Source: an uncultured Cyclobacteriaceae bacterium
GTDB taxonomy: Bacteria > Bacteroidota > Bacteroidia > Cytophagales > Cyclobacteriaceae
Reading direction: 5' to 3'
Assembly (NCBI GenBank): GCA_937146645.1
Contig: CAKZRQ010000062.1
Location: forward strand, 1-64,000
Length of the DNA: 64,000 nucleotides
Below, piece by piece: positions 1 to 5,943 of the stretch. Each line of letters starts with the position of its first letter. The first letter of the stretch is position 1. The position numbers and the translations under genes were made by a program. The notes beneath the pieces were generated by a model. That model ran no database searches, was not told the origin of the DNA, and saw only the letters and a program-made list of their open reading frames with translations.

Positions 1-846
1 TCTTCTGGTTCTAATGGTCTTAGCTCTGATGAAATGGATCTGATTTCCTTTAATGTTTTCATTTTTGAGCTTTGCGATGTCTTTAAAATTAATTCCGTTC
101 GATAGGTAACTGAACAAAAAGAAATCCTTTGCCCGGTCGCTAGGTGATCCTGGGACGGTCTTAACATTTTTGATTGCTAAAACCTGATCTTTAGTCAGTG
201 CTTTTTTTACATTCCTGCCAGTTGGTATGATGTACTTGCCTTTTCCGAAAGGATAGGACTTTCTGGTTATCAATTCAGCCTCGATAGCCATATTGAGAAC
301 TCTTCTCAGGTACCTAAGATAGATTCCTAGGGTAGTGATAGACTTGCCATTTTCATTTAGCATCCAATCTTCATAAGCCTCTAAAAAATCAATAGTGACA
401 TCTGAGACGGTCAAGCCTGGTGCAAATTTCTCGAGGCTATTTTTAGCGTTTTTATAGCCGTCTGAGGTCTTTATTTGACCGTTGCCTTCTAGTTTGCCTA
501 TGTAGCTATCAAAGGCCGTGAAGATGCTATTTTTATCAGTTTGATAGCTTGTATCTTGGTATAGCTTTTTAGCCTTTCTCAGGGTGAAGTTTCCCTTTAG
601 TTCTTGAATGATAGAATTTGCTTTGAAAAGTCTATCCTCTAAATCTGCTTTGATTCCTTTTAGCTCAAAGGTTCTAGGGTTGCCTTTGGTGACGATCTCA
701 AAATCTTTAGGGGTTAAGGTTATGCCAGTGGAGGCAAAAACCCTTTTTCTATCGAAGTAAAATTGAACTGAGATTGGGAAGGCTCCAGGATATTCCTCTG
801 ACGGATACCGAGTTTCCTGGTATAGGCTTGCTTTTGGTGTTCTCAT
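1..846 (-). CDS. Tyrosine site-specific integrase (partial, C-terminus off the left edge)
   Basis: Tyrosine recombinase of an integrative element; it would catalyse strand exchange at the adjacent tRNA-Thr attachment site. From ATG at 846 the frame stays open for 282 codons to the window edge, so the catalytic R-H-R/H-W-Y part is mostly missing. Visible parts: an N-terminal arm-binding region (RKRVFASTGITLTPKDFE, residues 34-50), a SAM-like core-binding domain (about 105-195) and the start of the catalytic domain. At residues 251-256 the sequence is GINFKD where classical integrases have GLRxSE, so the first catalytic Arg position appears to be Asn253; several Bacteroidota integrases diverge at this site (recalled family knowledge). 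The gene points away from the attachment site, and the element body must lie to the left, outside the window. Confidence 0.93.
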   Translation of the reverse strand, partial: MRTPKASLYQETRYPSEEYPGAFPISVQFYFDRKRVFASTGITLTPKDFEIVTKGNPRTFELKGIKADLEDRLFKANSIIQELKGNFTLRKAKKLYQDTSYQTDKNSIFTAFDSYIGKLEGNGQIKTSDGYKNAKNSLEKFAPGLTVSDVTIDFLEAYEDWMLNENGKSITTLGIYLRYLRRVLNMAIEAELITRKSYPFGKGKYIIPTGRNVKKALTKDQVLAIKNVKTVPGSPSDRAKDFFLFSYLSNGINFKDIAKLKNENIKGNQIHFIRAKTIRTRR

Positions 847-923
847 GGTCTGTTTCTCTAAATTTTATACTTGCTTCCCTTTCCATTTTTAGCCGGGGAG
901 AGGGGCAATTTTGAAGGCAAAAA

Positions 924-996
924 TTTTCACACAATTTTCACACAACTCCTCACAAGATATTAGTTTTCAGTCCATTTTCACACAATTTTCACACAA
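924..996. repeat. Four 11-bp direct repeats, candidate integrase arm-binding sites
   Basis: The sequence TTTTCACACAA occurs four times: 924-934, 935-945, 975-985 and 986-996. The copies form two head-to-tail pairs whose starts are 51 bp apart, between the integrase start (846) and the tRNA-derived attachment site (1112). Short direct repeats flanking the core site are typical of arm-type sites bound by the N-terminal domain of tyrosine integrases. The assignment is inference from position and spacing. Confidence 0.55.
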
Positions 997-1111
997 AATT
1001 GAATAAGAGAATAAAAAGGAATTCTAATTTTTAAGTCAAAAAACACTGAAAATCAGTGGTTTAAAAATAGAATAAAGATAAATAGAATTCATTAAAAAAA
1101 TAGGTTTTATA

Positions 1112-1154
1112 ACTTGTAATCAGTAGGTCATTGGTTCGATCCCGATAGGAGGCT
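1112..1154 (+). other. Attachment site: 3' half of tRNA-Thr (TGT)
   Basis: From the anticodon loop (ACTTGTAATCAG) through variable loop and T-arm (GGTTCGATCC) to acceptor AGGAGGC plus discriminator T, this matches the 3' half of a tRNA-Thr with anticodon TGT. Upstream bases do not supply a 5' half: no D-arm and no GCCTCCT acceptor strand are present. A tRNA 3' half next to an integrase is the classic att site left when an element integrates into a tRNA gene. The intact, reconstituted tRNA should lie at the other end of the element, left of the window. Confidence 0.8.
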
Positions 1155-1166
1155 CTTAAAATGACA

Positions 1167-1199
1167 AAAACCATCCAAGAAATTGGATGGTTTTTTTTG
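1167..1199 (+). terminator. Rho-independent terminator after the tRNA-Thr fragment
   Basis: Stem CCATCCAA / TTGGATGG with a GAAA loop followed by eight T. It lies 12 bp past the tRNA 3' end and is repeated with the tRNA fragment at 1570-1600, so it is presumably the native tRNA-Thr terminator. Confidence 0.8.
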
Positions 1200-1217
1200 T
1201 TTAGGATAAATTTATCT

Positions 1218-1514
1218 GTGGAAAGTTTAGTCTACTATGTCTACATAATTCATTCAGAGAAATTGGATTCCTATTACATTGGGTTTACAGAAGACCTTGA
1301 TAGGCGCATCCATCAACATAATTCTCATTTCTATAAATCAGCATCTACTATAAAGGCTGATGACTGGAATCTCTTTCATAAAATTCCATGTGACTCTAAA
1401 GGTCAAGCTATGAAGATCGAATCCCATATTAAAAGGGCAAAGAGCCGAAAGTATTTGGAGAACTTATTGAAGTATCCTGAAATTGCAGAATCTCTAAAAA
1501 GAAAGTATCAGTAG
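1218..1514 (+). CDS. Single-domain GIY-YIG endonuclease-like protein
   Basis: Small nuclease of the GIY-YIG (UPF0213/YhbQ-like) fold. The motif appears as YYVYII followed by YYIGFTEDLDRRIHQHN, with the Arg expected on the catalytic helix (RRI); the C-terminal part is Lys/Arg rich (KIESHIKRAKSRKYLE). I place the start at GTG 1218, because the frame further upstream (ATG 1161) would translate the tRNA terminator; an initiation codon a little downstream is also possible. About 98 residues, normal for this family. The stop codon TAG (1512-1514) lies inside a second copy of the tRNA-Thr 3' end, so the gene is exactly framed by two tRNA 3'-end repeats. Whether it acts as a homing enzyme is inference. 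Confidence 0.82.
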   Translation: MESLVYYVYIIHSEKLDSYYIGFTEDLDRRIHQHNSHFYKSASTIKADDWNLFHKIPCDSKGQAMKIESHIKRAKSRKYLENLLKYPEIAESLKRKYQ

Positions 1515-1605
1515 GTCATTGCCCCGATAGCTATCGGGGCGATCCCGATAGGAGGCTCTTAAAATGACAAAAACCATCCAAGAAATTGGATGGTTTTTTT
1601 GTTTA
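1507..1605 (+). repeat. Second copy of tRNA-Thr 3' end plus terminator, with palindrome insertion
   Basis: Direct repeat of 1119-1203. It contains ATCAGTAGGTCATTG, then CGATCCCGATAGGAGGCTC, then the terminator and GTTTA. Three bases (GTT) of the T-loop are replaced by the 18-bp palindrome CCCCGATAGCTATCGGGG at 1522-1539, destroying the T-loop. The same palindrome occurs elsewhere in the window (56558-56575 and 56902-56919, near-copies at 46276 and 56162). This copy therefore cannot be a functional tRNA end and records a cassette-like duplication followed by a small palindrome insertion. Confidence 0.85.
1570..1600 (+). terminator. Rho-independent terminator (second copy), downstream of the GIY-YIG gene
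   Basis: Same CCATCCAA / TTGGATGG stem and T-tract as at 1167-1199, one T shorter. It would now end transcription of the GIY-YIG gene. Confidence 0.75.
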
Positions 1606-1685
1606 TGTCAATTAAATCTTCTTGGATTAGTTTATTCGATAACTTTTTAATTTCTTCTTGATTCAAATAAAAAACACTAACACAA

Positions 1686-2057
1686 ATGAAAAGAACATTA
1701 CTAGCTACCGCACTTGTCATTATTTTCTCAAGCTTTATCTCATCCGATAAGTTTTCTTCCGCAGAATACTTTGAAGGAAGATGGAATGTAACCGTTTACG
1801 GAACTCCTCAGGGAGATGCAACAATTCCAATGAGATTCGAAACATCTGAGGGAGTTACAACCGGATTCTTTATCGGAGATATGTCAGGTGCTGAGTCAGA
1901 AATGGATACAGTATATATTATAGATGGTACATTGAATGCCGCGTTCTTTATTGCAGGATATGATGTGTCCATTACACTTTCAGAAGTTGATGAGGATAAT
2001 GCATCTGGGTCAATGCTCAATATGTTTGAAATGAAAGGTGTGAGGGTTCAGGAGTAA
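1686..2057 (+). CDS. Small secreted protein of unknown function
   Basis: 123 residues starting with a signal peptide (MKRTLLATALVIIFSSFISS). The mature part is acidic and rich in beta-prone residues, with the pattern FEGRWNVTVYGTP near residue 29, which resembles the opening strand of small lipocalin-like or calycin beta-barrel domains (a resemblance only). No catalytic motif is visible. It is convergent with the response regulator gene, whose stop lies 1 bp away, so it probably has its own promoter in 1606-1685. Confidence 0.75.
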   Translation: MKRTLLATALVIIFSSFISSDKFSSAEYFEGRWNVTVYGTPQGDATIPMRFETSEGVTTGFFIGDMSGAESEMDTVYIIDGTLNAAFFIAGYDVSITLSEVDEDNASGSMLNMFEMKGVRVQE

Positions 2058-2058
2058 C

Positions 2059-2721
2059 TCAATCCAAAACTCCTGAAAAGGTCACACTGATCGGTACTAC
2101 ATATTTGCCCAGGTGGACCTGATGACGCTCGATCCTATCTAGTTTTCTTTTGTTTACTAGATAGGATCGATGCGTTTTAATGAAGTAATCCGGCAGCATA
2201 CTTTCTAATTCCTTAAACGTCATCCTCGAAATCAGCTTTTGATCTTCAAGTTGAAAAGTCACATAGTTTCCTGCTGCTTCGCAAAAGAGTAAATCTCCAA
2301 AGCTAATTTTTATTTTACCCTCAGAGGTCTTGATGAACAGGTGATCAGGACCATCAGAAGGTTGTAATTCCTTCCATTCCTGTGCTCTCTGGCATGATTT
2401 CAAAAAACGACTTAATGGAAAGGGTTTTAAAAGGTAATCTGTGGCTTCTAGTTCGAAACCCTTCACTGCGAAATCAGAATAGGCTGTGGTAAAGATTACA
2501 AGGGTTTCCTTTGGCAACATAGCCGCTAAGTCGATGCCTGAAATGTCTGGCATATTTATATCCAGGAAAACCAGATCGACCTTCTCGTTCTTTAGATACT
2601 CAAGTCCCTCAATGGCATCAGAAAAGACGGCAGTGAGATCCAGGAAAGGGACTTTTGAAGCGTGAGCTTTAACGACTTCAAGAGCCATACTCTCATCATC
2701 AATCGCAATAGCTTTAATCAT
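2059..2721 (-). CDS. LytTR-family response regulator
   Basis: Two-component response regulator and DNA-binding transcription factor. Receiver domain in residues 1-115 with acidic DD at 8-9, phospho-acceptor Asp54 in VFLDINMPD, Thr in FTTAYS and Lys in LLKPF. A LytTR DNA-binding domain follows (about 125-220: IKTSEGKIKISFGDLLFCEA, FIKTHRSYLVNKRKL). Its start is 2 bp from the end of the kinase gene, so the pair forms one operon. Targets cannot be read from the sequence. No second copy of the pair is in the window. Confidence 0.95.
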   Translation of the reverse strand: MIKAIAIDDESMALEVVKAHASKVPFLDLTAVFSDAIEGLEYLKNEKVDLVFLDINMPDISGIDLAAMLPKETLVIFTTAYSDFAVKGFELEATDYLLKPFPLSRFLKSCQRAQEWKELQPSDGPDHLFIKTSEGKIKISFGDLLFCEAAGNYVTFQLEDQKLISRMTFKELESMLPDYFIKTHRSYLVNKRKLDRIERHQVHLGKYVVPISVTFSGVLD

Positions 2722-2723
2722 GC

Positions 2724-4148
2724 TTAGTCCAATTGTAGAGAGAAATGTACGAAATGCTCAGAATCATTCGCTACAATGTTTAATTCATGTTTAGCAGGAT
2801 AGAGGACAGCCAGTCGTTTCCTCACATTATCCAGACCTATTCCTGATTCATCCTTTGGATCCTGCAGCGCTTTTGGAGGATGAATACTATTCACTACATC
2901 CAAATGAATGGATCCATTGAGACATCTTAGATTGATTTTGATCCATGATTTATTCTTGGTGCTGATCCCATGCTTGAAAGCATTTTCAACGAAAGGAATT
3001 AACATCATTGGAGCAATTTTCCCTTCGCAAGGATCAGTATTTATCTGAATATCTACATCCAGATTTTCCTCGTTCTTGAATCTCAGCATCTGTAGATCGA
3101 GATAATTTTGGAGATACTCCAATTCCCGCTTTAATGGTATTTTATCAAGCTGATTTTCATGAAGCATGAAGCGCATCATGTCACCGAGCTTTTGAATGCC
3201 ATCTGAAGTCTTTTCAGCATTCTCAATTAATGCACTTCCATAAAGTGTATTCAGGGCATTGAAAAGGAAGTGCGGGTTAATCTGAGACTTAAGAAAACTG
3301 AGATTTGCTGAGCCTAAATCCACTTGATGGGTAAGTGTATCAATTTGCTTCTTGATCCCGAAATATCTATTGAAGGCGAAATTAGAAAGTGGAATAAGAA
3401 CAAGCTGAATCAAAAGCGCAATTCCAATTCCAATTAGAAGTAAAATCGGCTGTTGCTCTGCTGTAGCTCCGATGATGAACATCCCGGAAGGGACCACCAC
3501 TAAAATGATGTTAAAGAAGTTGGCTTGTCGGTTTTTTCCTCTTTTTCGCTTTCTGTAAATCAGTAGATAATTGAACAGAACTACGAATACTGACCCGACC
3601 AAGAGAATAGCGATAATAGCGCCCATACTTCTTGGTAAAAGCATAGACATTTGCTCCATGAATAGAACGAGGAAGAACAAAATACTTCCGAGTCTAAGCC
3701 CATTGTAGAGCTTATAATCGGACATTTTTGGTGGATAAAAGACTTGCTTTAGCAAGAAAACCCATACTAAATATCCGATGTAAATTCCAACCGTCTTGAA
3801 ATAATAGGGGGTAAATGGTGACCCTGTGATTTCAGCACCTATGGAAAACAGTGTAATTATCAGGTAGGAGACTGCTACTAGTGGGATGCTGTAGGCAATG
3901 AGCACAAAGAGCTTCCTGGTCTTTTGATATCCTGGTAAAAGCCGCATATGAACCAGATAAAAGACTATAAAGAAGGTGAGCGGGATGATAACCTTAGCGA
4001 AGTACTCAATTAATCGTTCGTCCTGAAATTTGAATTGGGTGCTTCCTATGTTCAGGATATTAACCAGAACTACGATTAAGAATAGAAAAGTGACTACCCA
4101 CCATTCTATCTGGCGAAAGTTCAGCGATTTCTCTTTGATGTTTATCAT
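2724..4148 (-). CDS. LytS/YehU-type sensor histidine kinase
   Basis: Membrane sensor kinase, cognate partner of the LytTR regulator downstream. The N-terminal half contains about seven or eight hydrophobic membrane segments without a recognisable ligand domain. The kinase core follows: phospho-acceptor His in SQINPHFLFNALNTL, N-box in LIPFVENAFKHG and a G-box GIGLDNVRKRL. I use ATG 4148 (MINIKEK); the frame can be extended by three codons to a TTG at 4157. A 40-codon membrane peptide gene ends 23 bp upstream on the same strand, and may belong to the operon. Confidence 0.94.
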   Translation of the reverse strand: MINIKEKSLNFRQIEWWVVTFLFLIVVLVNILNIGSTQFKFQDERLIEYFAKVIIPLTFFIVFYLVHMRLLPGYQKTRKLFVLIAYSIPLVAVSYLIITLFSIGAEITGSPFTPYYFKTVGIYIGYLVWVFLLKQVFYPPKMSDYKLYNGLRLGSILFFLVLFMEQMSMLLPRSMGAIIAILLVGSVFVVLFNYLLIYRKRKRGKNRQANFFNIILVVVPSGMFIIGATAEQQPILLLIGIGIALLIQLVLIPLSNFAFNRYFGIKKQIDTLTHQVDLGSANLSFLKSQINPHFLFNALNTLYGSALIENAEKTSDGIQKLGDMMRFMLHENQLDKIPLKRELEYLQNYLDLQMLRFKNEENLDVDIQINTDPCEGKIAPMMLIPFVENAFKHGISTKNKSWIKINLRCLNGSIHLDVVNSIHPPKALQDPKDESGIGLDNVRKRLAVLYPAKHELNIVANDSEHFVHFSLQLD

Positions 4149-4171
4149 GGGGTACAAATAATTAGATTCAA

Positions 4172-4294
4172 TTAAAGACTACCAAAGATTTCAGCGATTA
4201 AACCGGAACTACAAACTTTGAAACCAAGTGCCGTGAGGAGATTGTAGATCATCCCCACGACAATTAGAATCAAATAGCTGGTTTTAGTTTTCAT
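4172..4294 (-). CDS. Candidate 40-residue membrane peptide upstream of the kinase
   Basis: Not a long open frame, but it starts with ATG (4294), ends with TAA (4172-4174) and encodes MKTKTSYLILIVVGMIYNLL then TALGFKVCSSGLIAEIFGSL. A short basic N-terminus precedes one hydrophobic helix and a tail with one Cys. It lies 23 bp upstream of the kinase start on the same strand. The charge pattern suits a membrane-anchored micropeptide or an exported peptide. I do not recognise a family. It could be a regulator or ligand of the kinase, or an unrelated small protein; nothing in the sequence proves translation. Confidence 0.5.
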   Translation of the reverse strand: MKTKTSYLILIVVGMIYNLLTALGFKVCSSGLIAEIFGSL

Positions 4295-4414
4295 CGCTCA
4301 TCCAAACGGTAATTCAAGAATACTGTGAGTGTCAAAAGCGATCAAAAAATTGTGACCAGTTAGGTGATTTATGTGACGAGAATAGCTTTGGGCTACCAAA
4401 AGGCCTTAAAATCC

Positions 4415-5881
4415 TTAGAATGGATATTCAAGAAGATCAATACCCCAAACTCGTGGCAGGATAAAAAATACCATAAGCGTGACTAGGGCTATAGAAAGGA
4501 TGTTCAGCCAAAAACCTGATCTAACCATATCCTTCATTTTGAGATACCCCGAACCGAAGACCACCGCATTTGGAGGTGTGGCCACAGGAAGCATAAAAGC
4601 ACAGCTCGCCGCTAAAGTTGCACCTACCATAAGGCCAAATGGATGAAGGTCAAGCTTTAAAGCCACTGAAGCTAAAATGGGCAAGAGCATCGAAGCAGTA
4701 GCTACATTAGAGGTGATTTCGGTAAGGAAGTTCACTGATGCAATGATGATCAGTAGAAGTAAGAAAAGGCTAATGCCTTCAATTAGTGTAAATCTTTGAC
4801 CGATCCATTCAGCTAATCCTGTTTCTCGGAAGCCTTCGGCCAAAGCTAATCCGCCACCAAAAAGAATTAATACTCCCCATGGAATTCTTTCCGCCGTTTT
4901 CCAATCCAGAATTCGGTCTTCACCATCTTTCGAGGGTAGAATGAAAAGTAAGATTACTCCAACCAATACTATGACCGTATCATTGATTTCAGGAATGAAG
5001 GGTTGAAGGAGAAAGGATCTCGTAATCCACGCAAAACAAACCAAGCCAAAAACTATGATTACATTTTTCTCCTCATAGGTCATTTTGCCAAGAGCCATCA
5101 GCTGTTGTTGAATGACATCTCTGCCACCTTTTATTTCAAATTTCTTAGGTAAGGGGTTGGCAAAATTGACCAAATAATACCAACAGAAAAATAGAAGGAA
5201 AAGAGCTAAAGGAAGACCAAAGGCAAACCACTCACCAAATCCAATGGTATATCCATAAAGATCAGCAATTACAGCAGTCATAATAGCATTTGTGGGTGTA
5301 CCGACTAAGGTGGCTACTCCACCAATAGATGCCCCATACGCAATGCCAAGCATGATGTTCTTTCCAAGATTATCACCTTGAATCTCATCTTGATCCCCGA
5401 TTTGAGTTTTTAACTGAAGGATTACAGCGATTCCGATAGGAAGCATCATTAAGGAGGTTGCGGAATTTGATATCCACATAGAAAGAAGTCCTGTGGCCAA
5501 GATGAAGCCCAAAACAATTTTCCGCATGTCTGAGCCTATCAGGTTGATAATTCCCAGAGCGATTCTTTTATGAAGATTCCATTTCTCTATACCTGTTGCC
5601 AAAAGAAATCCACCCATATACAGCATAACTGTCGGGTGCATATAATTTGCAGATGCAGTTTTGATAGAGAGTAGATCAAACAGTGGGAAAAGAACGAGTG
5701 GGAGGAAAGCTGTAGAAGCAATAGGTATGGCTTCCGTAATCCACCAAATAGCCATCCAAAGAGCAATTCCCAGCATGGTCTGAGCCTCTTTATTCAGGTC
5801 CGGAGAATCTCCAAAAAAGTAAACCAAAACAAAGGCCAATGGACCCAAATATAAACCCAGGCTTCCTGCTTTAAACTTCAT
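4415..5881 (-). CDS. DASS/SLC13-family sodium-coupled anion symporter
   Basis: Inner-membrane carrier of the divalent anion:Na+ symporter family (dicarboxylates, citrate, sulfate or similar). Hydrophobic throughout, with family signatures WWITEAIPIASTAFLPLVLFP near the N-terminus, the first SNT motif region (SMWISNSATSLMMLPI), GVATLVGTPTNAIM, and the C-terminal repeat TEITSNVATASMLLPIL and LPVATPPNAVVFGSG. The two repeated SNT/SNV-type motifs form the sodium and substrate sites in this family. ATG 5881 is preferred over a TTG three codons upstream. It follows the NRPS gene on the same strand by 62 bp, so it may be the last gene of that operon or independent. A second family member is at 62416. 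Confidence 0.93.
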   Translation of the reverse strand: MKFKAGSLGLYLGPLAFVLVYFFGDSPDLNKEAQTMLGIALWMAIWWITEAIPIASTAFLPLVLFPLFDLLSIKTASANYMHPTVMLYMGGFLLATGIEKWNLHKRIALGIINLIGSDMRKIVLGFILATGLLSMWISNSATSLMMLPIGIAVILQLKTQIGDQDEIQGDNLGKNIMLGIAYGASIGGVATLVGTPTNAIMTAVIADLYGYTIGFGEWFAFGLPLALFLLFFCWYYLVNFANPLPKKFEIKGGRDVIQQQLMALGKMTYEEKNVIIVFGLVCFAWITRSFLLQPFIPEINDTVIVLVGVILLFILPSKDGEDRILDWKTAERIPWGVLILFGGGLALAEGFRETGLAEWIGQRFTLIEGISLFLLLLIIIASVNFLTEITSNVATASMLLPILASVALKLDLHPFGLMVGATLAASCAFMLPVATPPNAVVFGSGYLKMKDMVRSGFWLNILSIALVTLMVFFILPRVWGIDLLEYPF

Positions 5882-5943
5882 TAACGTCAAAGCTAAAGAT
5901 TTTCCCTAGATCCATACTATTGGTTCGTAGCAATGGTTGAATC

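Noticed and set aside
1112-1154. Functional tRNA-Thr gene
   Set aside because: Only the 3' half from the anticodon loop is present; no D-arm or 5' acceptor strand precedes it.
1161-1217. N-terminal extension of the GIY-YIG protein from ATG 1161
   Set aside because: These codons translate the tRNA terminator hairpin (MTKTIQEIGWFFLF), not a protein domain.
4415-5881. Exporter of the cluster peptide
   Set aside because: It belongs to the sodium-coupled dicarboxylate/sulfate family, which does not export peptides; a 62-bp gap to the synthetase alone is weak evidence.
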